In this document: positions 1 to 8,424 of the stretch, piece after piece
How the letters are laid out: each line of letters begins with the position of its first letter
Position numbering within the stretch: position 1 is the first letter of the stretch
Assembly: GCA_902363255.1 (NCBI GenBank)
Contig: CABIZO010000006.1
Coordinates: 124,001-188,000, forward strand
Length of the DNA stretch: 64,000 nt
Origin: Peptostreptococcaceae bacterium
GTDB taxonomy: Bacteria > Bacillota > Clostridia > Peptostreptococcales > Peptostreptococcaceae
Reading direction: 5' to 3'
Made by a program: the position numbers and the translations under genes
The notes under the pieces: generated by a model
Told to the model about the DNA's origin: nothing
The model's input: only the letters and a program-made list of their open reading frames with translations
Databases searched by the model: none

Positions 1-707
1 GCTGCTTCTTGTGTAACCATATAATACTCAGAATGCATATCATGTTCTAGAACATCATCTACTTTTACTGGTCTAAAAGTTCCAAGTCCAACATGTAGAG
101 TTACAAAAGCTAAATCGATACCCTTGTCCTTAATTTTTTGCAGTAATTCATCAGTAAAATGTAAACCTGCTGTCGGCGCTGCTGCTGATCCATTATGCTT
201 AGAATAAACTGTTTGATATCTTTCTCTTTCTTCTAATCTCTCTGTTATATATGGTGGTAGTGGCATATTTCCTAGCTCATCTAAAACTTCTTCAAAAATA
301 CCTTCATATTCAAATTTTACAATTCTAGCTCCATCATCGCCCATTCCAACAACTTCAGCTATAAGTTTTCCTTCTCCAAAAGAAAACCTTGTGCCTATTT
401 TAGCTCTTTTACCTGGTTTTACTAAAGTTTCCCAAGTATCATCTTCATTTCTTTTTAGAAGTAAAAACTCTATTTTACCGCCAGTTCCTTCTTTAGAACC
501 AATTAGTCTTGCAGGGATAACCCTTGTATCGTTTAATACAAGGCAATCTCCCGGATTTAAATAATCTATTATGTCTTTAAAAATTTTATAACTTACTTCG
601 CCTGTTTCTTTGTCTAGTACCATCAGTTTAGAACTTGATCTGTCTAAAATAGGTACTTGGGCAATTAATTCGTCTGGTAAATCAAAATAAAAATCGCTTG
701 TTTTCAA
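1..707 (-). CDS. queA: QueA, SAM:tRNA ribosyltransferase-isomerase (3' end beyond window)
   Basis: Transfers and isomerises the ribosyl group of SAM onto 7-aminomethyl-deazaguanine in tRNA, making epoxyqueuosine. Reading left from 707 gives MKTSDFYFDLPDELIAQ, then NDTRVIPARL and a PTAGLHFT stretch, all typical of QueA. About 235 residues are visible; the C-terminal third lies outside the window. The start is a TTG codon at 707, with AAAGGACG about 8 nt upstream; no in-frame ATG fits. It follows ruvB in the same direction, the classic ruvA-ruvB-queA order of Firmicutes. Confidence 0.93.
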   Translation of the reverse strand, partial: MKTSDFYFDLPDELIAQVPILDRSSSKLMVLDKETGEVSYKIFKDIIDYLNPGDCLVLNDTRVIPARLIGSKEGTGGKIEFLLLKRNEDDTWETLVKPGKRAKIGTRFSFGEGKLIAEVVGMGDDGARIVKFEYEGIFEEVLDELGNMPLPPYITERLEERERYQTVYSKHNGSAAAPTAGLHFTDELLQKIKDKGIDLAFVTLHVGLGTFRPVKVDDVLEHDMHSEYYMVTQEA

Positions 708-823
708 TGTTAAACGTCCTTTCAAAAATATATTACCTTAAACATACAACTACCATAATAACAAAAAATCTAATTTTTTTCTACTATAAGAATTCGTACA
801 TTTATATGTGTAATATTATCATT

Positions 824-1840
824 CTACTTTTCTGGATAATTTATATTTAAATGTTTATAAGCATTTGGCATAGCTATTCTTCCCCTTGGACTTCTATTGA
901 TAAATCCAAGTTGAAGTAAATATGGCTCATAAACATCTTCTATTGTATTTCTGTCTTCTCCTATGGATGCAGCTAAAGTATCTAGTCCCACAGGTCCACC
1001 TTTAAACTTATTTATTATTGTTAATAGTAATTTTTCGTCTACATAGTCCAATCCTAAACTATCAACACCTATCATTTCTAACGCTTGGTCTGCTACCTCT
1101 GAAGTTATGTTTCCATCTGCCCTAACCTGAGCATAATCTCTAACTCTTTTTAGCAATCTATTTGCTATCCTTGGTGTTCCTCTAGAACGTCTAGCAATTT
1201 CCATTGCTCCTCTATGTTCTATTTCTGCGCCTAATATATTTGCTGATCTTATTACTATATTTGTCAGTTCATCAACTGTATAATAATCAAGTTTACATAT
1301 AACTCCAAATCTATCTCTAAGTGGATTTGTAAGCATGCCTGCTCTTGTTGTTGCTCCTATAAGAGTAAACTTAGGCAAATCAAGCCTTATACTCCTAGCT
1401 GATGGACCCTTACCTATTATTATATCTATACAATAATCTTCCATAGCAGGGTATAGAACTTCTTCTACACTTCTATTTATTCTGTGTATTTCATCTATAA
1501 ATAGTACATCATTTTCATTTAAATTTGTTAGTATAGCTGCCAAGTCTCCCGCTCTTTCTATTGCTGGCCCTGATGTTATTCTAAGATTAACACCCATTTC
1601 ACTAGCTATAATACTTGCCAATGTAGTTTTACCAAGTCCTGGAGGTCCATATAATAGAACATGATCAAGAGGTTCATTTCTACTCTTTGCAGCTTCAATA
1701 AATATTGATAACTGCTCTTTCGCTTTTTCTTGGCCTAAATAATCAGCTAAAAATTTAGGTCTCAAGTTGTTTTCTATATCAACATCATCATTTTGCATAC
1801 TCGATGTAATTATTCTGTCTTCATCTTCAAATCCGTACAA
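824..1840 (-). CDS. ruvB: RuvB, Holliday junction branch-migration ATPase
   Basis: AAA+ motor that, with RuvA, drives branch migration of Holliday junctions. The 338-residue length is normal. The Walker A motif GPPGLGKTT lies near residue 65, the Walker B/DEIH region (LFIDEIH) near 115, sensor 1 in IGATTRAG near 163, and the C-terminal winged helix ends with the usual FINRSPRGR region. It begins 20 bp after ruvA, so the two are probably co-transcribed. Confidence 0.98.
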   Translation of the reverse strand: MYGFEDEDRIITSSMQNDDVDIENNLRPKFLADYLGQEKAKEQLSIFIEAAKSRNEPLDHVLLYGPPGLGKTTLASIIASEMGVNLRITSGPAIERAGDLAAILTNLNENDVLFIDEIHRINRSVEEVLYPAMEDYCIDIIIGKGPSARSIRLDLPKFTLIGATTRAGMLTNPLRDRFGVICKLDYYTVDELTNIVIRSANILGAEIEHRGAMEIARRSRGTPRIANRLLKRVRDYAQVRADGNITSEVADQALEMIGVDSLGLDYVDEKLLLTIINKFKGGPVGLDTLAASIGEDRNTIEDVYEPYLLQLGFINRSPRGRIAMPNAYKHLNINYPEK

Positions 1841-1860
1841 TTAATTTCCCCCTCTCTATA

Positions 1861-2463
1861 CTATCTTAATGATTTACTCATTAAATAACTTAATGATTTT
1901 TTAATAATATCCTCTGTATTTAATCTATCTTTTTTACATTTCTGTACAGCATCTTTTGATTCTTGTAAAGAATATCCTAATGCAACTAAAGCATCTACTG
2001 CTTCATCCTGTGAAACTACTGCCGGTTGGCTCGTCAATAATGTTGCTTCAAATTCCACATTATTTTTGTCTATTTTATCCTTAAGCTCTAGGACTATTCT
2101 TTCTGCAGTCTTCTTACCAACACCTGGAGCTTTTGATAATTTAGCTATATCTTCACTTAATATATAGGCTCCTATTTGTTTTGGTGAAGCAAAAGATAAA
2201 ATTCCAAGACCAACCTTTGGACCTATTTTTGAGATTGATGTAAGCAATTCAAACATTCTTAGTTCTTCTTTATCATAAAACCCACAAAGACTCATATCGT
2301 CTTCTTTTACTATAAGTTTTGTATATATTTTACATTCATGTCCTAATTGTACCTTCATTATAGTATTAGCCGAAGCATTTATTTTATATCCAATTCCATT
2401 ATTATCAATAACAATATAATCTAAACTAATTTCTTCTATTATTCCTTTTATATAGCTATACAT
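1861..2463 (-). CDS. ruvA: RuvA, Holliday junction-binding subunit
   Basis: Binds four-way junctions and loads RuvB. It has 200 residues: an N-terminal OB-fold (YIKGIIEEI start), central helix-hairpin-helix motifs (SKIGPKVGLGILS near 78 and KAPGVGKKTAERI near 110), and a C-terminal domain (DEAVDALVALGYS) that contacts RuvB. An AAAAGGAG ribosome site precedes the ATG. It lies 12 bp from ruvC and is in one operon with ruvC and ruvB. Confidence 0.98.
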   Translation of the reverse strand: MYSYIKGIIEEISLDYIVIDNNGIGYKINASANTIMKVQLGHECKIYTKLIVKEDDMSLCGFYDKEELRMFELLTSISKIGPKVGLGILSFASPKQIGAYILSEDIAKLSKAPGVGKKTAERIVLELKDKIDKNNVEFEATLLTSQPAVVSQDEAVDALVALGYSLQESKDAVQKCKKDRLNTEDIIKKSLSYLMSKSLR

Positions 2464-2475
2464 AGTTTTCTCCTT

Positions 2476-2979
2476 TTACTTCATACCTATATTTTTTAAT
2501 GTCTTTTCTAATTTATTTGCATGCGCGTGACAAATTGCTACAGCTAAAGCATCGGCAACATCATCCGGCTTTGGTACTTCTTTTAGATTAAGCATGGAAG
2601 TAACCATCTGTTGAACTTGAGATTTTCCAGCCCTTCCATATCCAACTACACCTTGTTTAACTTGAAGAGGTGTATATTCAAAAATTGGTTTGTCATTATG
2701 AGAACAACCAAGTAAAATTACACCTCTTGCTTGTGCAACTGTAATTGCCGTTTTTACATTTTTGTTGAAGAACAACTCCTCTACTCCAACTTCATCTATA
2801 TTATAATTTTTAATTAAAAGGTCTATCCCTTTATAAATTCTCTCTAATCTTTTCGTGGTATTCATAGTTGATGGAGTAGTTATTGCACCATAATCAATAA
2901 CCCTAAATTTATTATTTTTGTATTCAATTATTCCATAACCTACTATGGCTATACCCGGATCTATTCCTAATATTATCAT
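2476..2979 (-). CDS. ruvC: RuvC, Holliday junction resolvase
   Basis: Endonuclease that cuts Holliday junctions symmetrically. Acidic residues are visible in GIDPG (start), VEELFFN (about 68) and the C-terminal KPDDVADALA. The longest open frame starts at a TTG at 2988, but a GGAGG at 2991-2995 sits too close to it and is about 10 nt from the ATG at 2979. I therefore start at MIILGIDPG, giving 167 aa. First gene of the ruvCAB-queA cluster. Confidence 0.96.
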   Translation of the reverse strand: MIILGIDPGIAIVGYGIIEYKNNKFRVIDYGAITTPSTMNTTKRLERIYKGIDLLIKNYNIDEVGVEELFFNKNVKTAITVAQARGVILLGCSHNDKPIFEYTPLQVKQGVVGYGRAGKSQVQQMVTSMLNLKEVPKPDDVADALAVAICHAHANKLEKTLKNIGMK

Positions 2980-3131
2980 AAAACTCAAAACCTCCTATGA
3001 AGTTTCATACAAAACTTATGTTCTTTATATTATACCATAAGATTATAAAATTTAGAGTAATATGAACCATTATAAAATTTAACTATATATTTTTCTATGT
3101 AGTTCTAAAACCTAATTTTAGTTAAAAATAA

Positions 3132-3165
3132 AATACCCTCATATAAAATTTTATATAAGGGTATT
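3132..3165 (-). terminator. Intrinsic terminator after the bofC-like gene
   Basis: AATACCC pairs with GGGTATT around an inner self-complementary AT stem, followed on the minus strand by TTTTATTTTT. It ends the bofC-like transcript and separates it from ruvC. Confidence 0.75.
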
Positions 3166-3170
3166 AATTA

Positions 3171-3752
3171 TTAACTTTCAAAGTTTTCTAATCTTGTATA
3201 GGCATCCTCTTCACTGTCTACAACTATTCCTGAAGTTAATTCATCTTGTACTGATTTTGGAAGAGAATCTACAGATATATCAGTTTTCTCTAATTCTGAT
3301 TTTTCTCCATCTTTGTCATATTTATATACATATACATATCCATCTTTTTCTTCTATTGAGTATTTATTTGCTTTTGAAGGATCTTTTGACTGTGTATTAC
3401 TTAAAATAATTTCATATTGATTCATACTTGCTATTTCTTTATTTGGATATTTCTCTTTGAAATAAGCCACTATTTCATCTTTACTTTTATTCAGTAAATC
3501 TTTTGGTACGGTTCCAAGCATCTTTGGACTTTCATAGGTACCGCTACTTGTTATTTGACCTTGTACCCAAATTTCACAATCTTCATTAAGACTAAATACA
3601 TCTTTAGATTCTGCTTTTGCTTGAAGGGCTTGTCTAGCTTCCTGAGTTTCTTTAACTTGAATACCAATGCCAACTCCACATGCTAAAACAATTACTCCTA
3701 ATAATATTAAAGTTGGAATTTTCCAAGAAAACTCTCTTTTCTTTTCGAACAT
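3171..3752 (-). CDS. BofC-like forespore protein
   Basis: Protein of 193 aa with one N-terminal membrane segment (residues 11-31) and an extracytoplasmic domain. In B. subtilis BofC is secreted into the forespore intermembrane space and restrains the SpoIVB protease in sigma-K checkpoint signalling. The call rests on the layout (signal anchor plus a small domain containing YFKEKYPNKEI) and on position: bofC sits next to ruvA-ruvB-queA in Bacillus. A SpoIVB-type protease is encoded at 36.9 kb. The sequence match itself is weak, so the name is tentative. Confidence 0.6.
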   Translation of the reverse strand: MFEKKREFSWKIPTLILLGVIVLACGVGIGIQVKETQEARQALQAKAESKDVFSLNEDCEIWVQGQITSSGTYESPKMLGTVPKDLLNKSKDEIVAYFKEKYPNKEIASMNQYEIILSNTQSKDPSKANKYSIEEKDGYVYVYKYDKDGEKSELEKTDISVDSLPKSVQDELTSGIVVDSEEDAYTRLENFES

Positions 3753-3909
3753 AAAATAACCTCCTCAGTCACGTTATTCTTATATGATATATTCTCCTTA
3801 TTTTTAGGAAAAAAATAGTAACTTTTATTAATGTATTTTTGTCTCATTTGCTTAGTTTTATACATATTATAAAGTAATATTTTATTTTCAACATTTGGAG
3901 GTGATTTTA

Positions 3910-4221
3910 TTGGATGAAAAGAATAAAAATCTAATTGATAGATTAGACTTTATAGAGTTTAAACAGAATATAATTTTTTTAAAACCTCCCCAACACAGTA
4001 CTCAACTTTTCTATGAACTTACCTTAGAAGACTTCTTAAAAATTAGAGATTTTACTAAAGAATATTCATTAAAAATAGAACGCGGGGAATTTGTTTCTTT
4101 AAACAATTTCGAAAAGGGGTTAATCAGTATCTGGCAACCGGCAAAATCTTATCCTTTATCAGCTTCTTTAATTGCTCGAGTTTTGATAGAAAAAGATTTA
4201 TATTCTAAATTAATATCTTAA
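3910..4221 (+). CDS. Small protein of unknown function
   Basis: About 103 residues, mixed charge, no membrane segment or cysteine motif. GGAGGTGA at 3897-3904 is a strong ribosome site about 5 nt before a TTG at 3910, so I prefer MDEKNKNLIDRLDF over an upstream TTG at 3895 that overlaps the site. The C-terminal half (PLSASLIARVLIEKDLYSKL) is helical. It is transcribed divergently from the bofC-like gene. I do not recognise the family. Confidence 0.65.
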   Translation: MDEKNKNLIDRLDFIEFKQNIIFLKPPQHSTQLFYELTLEDFLKIRDFTKEYSLKIERGEFVSLNNFEKGLISIWQPAKSYPLSASLIARVLIEKDLYSKLIS

Positions 4222-4403
4222 GCATTTTTAAAATTTAATAAATCTAATTTTTAAAGCCATCTCTTATATTAAGTCTTGGCTTTTATTTCTATAAAAATAA
4301 AAAGTATACAATGTAAATTATTCAAATTTAATTATTTAATAACATATTTTTTGTAACTTTAGTCCATACTAATTATTGATTAATTAAAAGGAGGTTTATT
4401 ATT

Positions 4404-4727
4404 ATGACACTAGTAGGTTGTAATGTTAATAACTGCGCTTACAATACCAATGGTACTTGTTACGCAAATAAAGTATCCGTAAATGGCAAAAAAGCAAGAA
4501 CTAGTAACAATACTTGTTGTAGTTCTTTCGTTAATGAATCTAACTATAGCAATTTTAGTAATAGTGCAATAGACGATAGTCAATGTAATTATCTTAACTG
4601 TACCGTAAAAACATGTGTACATAATGCTGGTAGTATATGTGCATTAAGAGATGTAGCTATAACATCTAACACAGATAGTGCACACTCATTATCAGAAACA
4701 TATTGTGGTAGCTTTAGATGTAAATAA
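4404..4727 (+). CDS. DUF1540 protein, two cysteine-rich repeats
   Basis: Two DUF1540-like repeats in 107 aa: GCNVNNCAYNTNGTCYA then CCSSF, and CNYLNCTVKTCVHNAGSIC then CGSF. Each has the C-x4-C-x6/7-C spacing expected of a small metal-binding fold. Such proteins are common in spore formers and of unknown role. AAGGAGG lies about 9 nt before the ATG. A hairpin terminator follows. Confidence 0.85.
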   Translation: MTLVGCNVNNCAYNTNGTCYANKVSVNGKKARTSNNTCCSSFVNESNYSNFSNSAIDDSQCNYLNCTVKTCVHNAGSICALRDVAITSNTDSAHSLSETYCGSFRCK

Positions 4728-4748
4728 TTATAATAATCTTTACATAGA

Positions 4749-4778
4749 AAAAGATTGGAACCTAAGTTCCAATCTTTT
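4749..4778. terminator. Bidirectional terminator between convergent genes
   Basis: Perfect 12-bp stem (AAAAGATTGGAA / TTCCAATCTTTT) with loop CCTAAG and T-runs both ways. It serves the DUF1540 gene and the convergent gene at 4778-5248. Confidence 0.88.
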
Positions 4779-5248
4779 TAATATCCCATTAAGTCTTTAT
4801 ATAAATCTTTATCTTCTCTATTTAAATAAGCATACTTCGTAATTATCTTTTCTTCATCCTCATATTTATCTAATACTTTTATAGTAAAATCCTCAGTCGC
4901 TACAGTAATAATCTCATTTTCATATTCATCAAACATATTATTAATAATTTGTCTAAGTTCCTTCATACTTCCGTCAAATATTTCTACAGAATCTATACTT
5001 ACATACTGCTCTTTCATACCACCTTCAAATGTAATCATCATAAAATATACCTTTTTACAATGTTCACAAGATGCTATTATTTTTTCCTCTCTTAGTATGT
5101 AAGCTCCTGATATCCCTTGATTAGGCTTAATCCTAAGTTCTGATTCATTAACCTCTTTAAATAAAATCTTTAACTTCTCTTCTTCCTTGCAATCACATAT
5201 TTTTCTTTTTAAATCTACTTGTGTTAAATACTTTGTAACAGTAACCAT
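4778..5248 (-). CDS. Zinc-ribbon-like protein, paralogue of 5333-5743
   Basis: 156 aa. An N-terminal KICDC and a central SCEHCKK knuckle suggest a two-part zinc ribbon (about residues 17-20 and 60-63), followed by an acidic helical tail. The layout (KICxC, a 30-45 residue gap, CxxC, then a segment ending in a helix with two acidic/Asn residues) is shared with the next gene, so the two look like old duplicates. No function can be assigned. Confidence 0.7.
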   Translation of the reverse strand: MVTVTKYLTQVDLKRKICDCKEEEKLKILFKEVNESELRIKPNQGISGAYILREEKIIASCEHCKKVYFMMITFEGGMKEQYVSIDSVEIFDGSMKELRQIINNMFDEYENEIITVATEDFTIKVLDKYEDEEKIITKYAYLNREDKDLYKDLMGY

Positions 5249-5279
5249 ATTTATTATCTCCTATACTTTTATTCAGAAA

Positions 5280-5302
5280 AATAAAGGCATTAAGCCTTTA
5301 TT
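5280..5302 (-). terminator. Terminator after the 5333-5743 gene
   Basis: Nine-bp stem AATAAAGGC / GCCTTTATT with a 5-nt loop; TTTTT follows on the minus strand. Confidence 0.75.
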
Positions 5303-5332
5303 AAAAGTTTTTTCTACATATACAAGGTAATA

Positions 5333-5743
5333 CTACTTTTCCATAAATACATACTCTGATATTTCAAAATCTCCTTCTCTACCTTCTTTAATTAGTTTTG
5401 TTAAAAAGCTTTCTGATTTAATAGTTGATACAACATCATAAGAATTATAGTTCTTTGTTATATTTTCTTTTATTTGAGAATATTTTTCTTCGATAAAATT
5501 TACTTTTCCTACTTCATATTTGTCTCCATTTATATCTGATAAATATTTTAAATTAAATCTATATGTACGTCCACATTTAGAACAAACAGATATAATATCA
5601 CTGTTAATTTCCTTAGTAGATTCCTTTTTATTTTCCATCATATTAGAATGGCAATATAATATTCTATATTTTTTACATTCTGAACATTTACATATCTTCT
5701 TGTCTAAATCATTATTGTAAATATATTTTGGCGTGTATAACAT
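5333..5743 (-). CDS. Zinc-ribbon-like protein, paralogue of 4778-5248
   Basis: 136 aa with KICKCSECKK (residues 16-25) and VCSKCGRTYRF (53-63), which form two CxxC knuckles, then a charged C-terminal region. It resembles the neighbour at 4778-5248 in cysteine layout and length but is diverged. Function unknown; zinc binding is inferred from the cysteines. Confidence 0.7.
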   Translation of the reverse strand: MLYTPKYIYNNDLDKKICKCSECKKYRILYCHSNMMENKKESTKEINSDIISVCSKCGRTYRFNLKYLSDINGDKYEVGKVNFIEEKYSQIKENITKNYNSYDVVSTIKSESFLTKLIKEGREGDFEISEYVFMEK

Positions 5744-5821
5744 ATGTTTTACCCCCTTCTATTTTCTCATGATTTTAATTTTATACTTGTAACCTATGTA
5801 TATGTAGCTCTTTATATATGT

Positions 5822-5894
5822 AAAAAATTCACTTCACTTATGTTACCAACGAGATATCTTTGCTACAGCTTCATATAACTCCGTTAATCAAAAT
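5822..5894 (+). repeat. Diverged copy of a ~70-bp dispersed repeat
   Basis: This stretch aligns with the copy at 59173-59244: both start AAAAATTC, share CCAACGAGAT in the middle and end AACTCCGTT..TCAAAAT. It lies in the non-coding gap 5744-6038. Confidence 0.5.
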
Positions 5895-5992
5895 TTATTT
5901 TTATGTCATTTCCCTTTTCTATTATTGTATCATCATCTTTTATATTTTTAGGAATATTTTGTAATTTTTTTATTGTTTTTATTCATAAAAAA

Positions 5993-6017
5993 AGCTAGAT
6001 ATTTATTATATCTAACT
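5993..6017 (-). terminator. Terminator after the RING-like gene
   Basis: Stem of AGCTAGATAT with ATATCTAACT (one mismatch), then a long T-run on the minus strand. Confidence 0.7.
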
Positions 6018-6038
6018 TTTTATATTATAAATTCATTT

Positions 6039-6227
6039 CTATTTATTTTTATCATCATTAATTTCCTCTTTTTTAATTTTATTATGGCAATATATACACT
6101 CTTCCTTTATCTCCTGCCAACATATCTTATGATAAATATTATTGCAATTTTCACATACAGTTAAATCTTCTTCACTCATTATTTTCCCGCCACATACACA
6201 ACATCTACTATTTGGAATTCTTTTCAT
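6039..6227 (-). CDS. Small RING/treble-clef zinc-finger protein
   Basis: 62 aa. Cysteines and a histidine in the order CCVCGGK, CENC, YHKICW, CIYCHNK give a C2-C2-HC-C2 cross-brace pattern like the prokaryotic RING family. The acidic/lysine tail is short and disordered. It is followed by its own terminator. It could bind protein or nucleic acid; nothing here decides. Confidence 0.7.
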   Translation of the reverse strand: MKRIPNSRCCVCGGKIMSEEDLTVCENCNNIYHKICWQEIKEECIYCHNKIKKEEINDDKNK

Positions 6228-6420
6228 ATAATCTCCCCTCTCTTAATTAAATTATAATCTTATTACTAAATATATATTAATATTTCTTTTAATTTAAACA
6301 TTAAAAATACCTTACATTATGAATTATAATATAAGGTATCTTTTAAGTAACTAAGTTATATAAATCTATAGCAAGATAGTTATCACAAATAGTATCTTGT
6401 ATAAAAATAATTTTTTTCTA

Positions 6421-6555
6421 TCCATTTCTTCTGAGCTACCATAATTAACTACAATAATTTTAAATTCATTATATTTTTTAATTCACCTGCTAAATCAACC
6501 ATTTGAAGTTCTGGATTATATACAGGAATAATAATTACACTTTTTTATCTTCCAT
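6421..6555 (-). pseudogene. Frameshifted remnant of a family 2 glycosyltransferase
   Basis: From an ATG at 6555 the strand reads MEDKKV. After a one-base shift it reads VIIIPVYNPELQMVDLAGEL, then after a stop and a second shift KIIVVNYGSSEEMDR. IIPVYNP and IVVN.GS are the hallmark N-terminal motifs of GT2 enzymes, in the right order and spacing. Only about 45 codons survive. The rest of the 6228-6708 gap holds short hairpins and no other gene. Confidence 0.6.
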
Positions 6556-6627
6556 TATACTTATGAACCCTTTCTTGATTTTAGGTATAGGAAAATAAGC
6601 TTAAATAAATCTTAAATAAAATAAAAA

Positions 6628-6657
6628 CATATAAATTATAAAATTATAATCTATATG
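6628..6657 (-). terminator. AT-rich terminator after the MerR gene
   Basis: CATATAAATTAT pairs with ATAATCTATATG (one G-U), followed by GTTTTTATTTTATTT on the minus strand. Confidence 0.6.
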
Positions 6658-6708
6658 CTTTTACATAAAACAATACATTGATTCATAAGTAAATCATTAT
6701 ATCTTTAT

Positions 6709-7968
6709 TTAATTTTCTATTATTCTTAAAAATCTATCTACATATTTTTTAGATAAACCACATAATTTATAATTTTCTTTAGATGCTATCTTTTGTGCAT
6801 TACTTTTCTCAACTGCTAATTTATCAAATATCTCTAACTCTAGATATGTATCATCAAAATCACTTGTAGCATCCGAAAGCTCTATTTGTTTCTTATTATT
6901 TAATGTTATTTTATAATAAAAATCACCCTTATCATATAACAGTTTTTTCTTTCCTAAAAATCCAGTGTCAATTTTAGTAATATTATTATATATATAATCT
7001 ACACCCGTAGGATTATAAAAACTATAATCTATAATTTTATCTTTAGTTATAACAGTTATTCCCGTAACGCATATATATATCAAAATTATATTTATAACTA
7101 CAACTTTTTTTAGATTTCTTTTCATAAAACTTAATAACTTATATTCCCATTCATGTCCATCATGATCTACTTTTCTTATTTTACATAAGGTTGCAATTAT
7201 CATAATAAGTACTTCCATTTCAAATAAAAACATTATACAAATGTAGGGTTGTTTAAATACATACATCAAGTAATTATTCGGAACAAATATTTTTATCTGT
7301 AGCCAATTAATACCTATAAATATTAAAAAAGTTAAAATTATAGCTAAAATCCCAGCTAGTATATAAGTAAATGTTCCACCTATTTTTTTATCTTTTTGTT
7401 GTAAATAGCCTTTCCAAGTTAAAGTAAGTATTATTGTTGTTAATATGGATAAACTCCCTTTAAATCCAATTGAATTATAATTTTTTTCTGAAATATCTAA
7501 ATAAAACCACATTATCGGTGTAAGACAAGTTATTGTAATAAATATCTGATAAATTAAGCTCCGTTCTCCTATTTTATCTAAACCATATATAAATTCTGCA
7601 TATTCCCCATTCTCCATACATTCAAGTTCTTCTAAATATTTATTAACATTTATATATTTCTTTTTATTAATATTTTTTAATATGTGCTTAACAGTATCTT
7701 CTTTACCTTCTATATTAATTTTATCATTTTCCAACTCTTTTATTTTTTCTTCTAATACATATTCTAATGATATTTTTTTACTATTAAATTCTTTTATTTG
7801 AGAAATCGGAATATCCAACTTTAATAATAATTTTATATATTTTAACTGTTCAATATCTTCTTTATTTAAATTCAATTTTTGCTCTATAGAAATTAATCCT
7901 TCACTATCATAAAAATTTATTTCATCTTGTGATAACCCCGTAAGTAACTGTACTTTTTTAATATCCAT
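6709..7968 (-). CDS. MerR-type HTH protein with C-terminal membrane domain
   Basis: 419 aa. Residues 1-70 form a MerR winged helix (VQLLTGLSQDEINFYDSEGLI, then a KYIKLLLKLDIPISQIKEF dimer-proximal helix). A coiled-coil linker follows to about 110, then hydrophobic helices near 137-157, 168-186, 200-223, 238-262 and 290-310, and a C-terminal extracytoplasmic or cytosolic domain of about 100 aa. It could be a membrane-tethered one-component regulator. The ligand is unknown. It is flanked by its own terminator and lies just outside the integrated element. Confidence 0.8.
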   Translation of the reverse strand: MDIKKVQLLTGLSQDEINFYDSEGLISIEQKLNLNKEDIEQLKYIKLLLKLDIPISQIKEFNSKKISLEYVLEEKIKELENDKINIEGKEDTVKHILKNINKKKYINVNKYLEELECMENGEYAEFIYGLDKIGERSLIYQIFITITCLTPIMWFYLDISEKNYNSIGFKGSLSILTTIILTLTWKGYLQQKDKKIGGTFTYILAGILAIILTFLIFIGINWLQIKIFVPNNYLMYVFKQPYICIMFLFEMEVLIMIIATLCKIRKVDHDGHEWEYKLLSFMKRNLKKVVVINIILIYICVTGITVITKDKIIDYSFYNPTGVDYIYNNITKIDTGFLGKKKLLYDKGDFYYKITLNNKKQIELSDATSDFDDTYLELEIFDKLAVEKSNAQKIASKENYKLCGLSKKYVDRFLRIIEN

Positions 7969-8074
7969 AATCCCCCCTTAACCATTACTTAATTATACTC
8001 ATCTTATATTAAATACATTACATTTATTAAAATATCAATTATTCCTATAAAGTTTAATTATTCTACATACAAAG

Positions 8075-8126
8075 ATGCCTCTAATTAATCAATATATATT
8101 TCTCTATACATCATAATTAAAGGCAT
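8075..8126 (-). terminator. Stranded native terminator of yebC
   Basis: ATGCCTCTAATTA and TAATTAAAGGCAT form a 13-bp stem with one mismatch around a long AT loop. It lies just past the old yebC stop codon (8166-8168), which insertion of the element moved 15 kb from the gene. Confidence 0.55.
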
Positions 8127-8174
8127 TTTTATTAATACTCTAAATATATTTCATTATACGAGATATTATTCTTG

Positions 8175-8215
8175 TTCCCAGTTATGGAATACATTTTGTA
8201 CATCGTCATCATCTT
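8175..8215. repeat. Left attachment site (att core, 41 bp)
   Basis: Perfect 41-bp match to 23093-23133 (offset 14,918). On the minus strand the flank reads TGG GAA CAA GAA TAA, the original end of yebC (stop at 8166-8168). This is therefore the chromosome-derived copy of the old gene end. Confidence 0.93.
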
Positions 8216-8284
8216 TGGACTTTAACACTGCAAATCTATTGGAATTTCAACATTCTATTGATTATAACTTCCTATTTTTATAGA

Positions 8285-8298
8285 AACGTATATCGTAA
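8285..8298 (+). other. Putative integrase arm-type site, left arm
   Basis: AACGTATATCGTAA matches the two sites in the right arm (22995-23008 and 23024-23037) under the consensus AACGTATRTCRTAA. All three lie just inside the att cores, in the same orientation. The rest of 8216-8424 shows nothing else. Confidence 0.55.
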
Positions 8299-8424
8299 TT
8301 AAAATTGTAATATAAACCTTAATTACTATTATATATAACATTATAAGCTAGTCCAATTCTGATTACAAGTAGAAATACACCACAAAACAAATCTTTTAAA
8401 TACTTAATTTTATGTTATAGTTCA

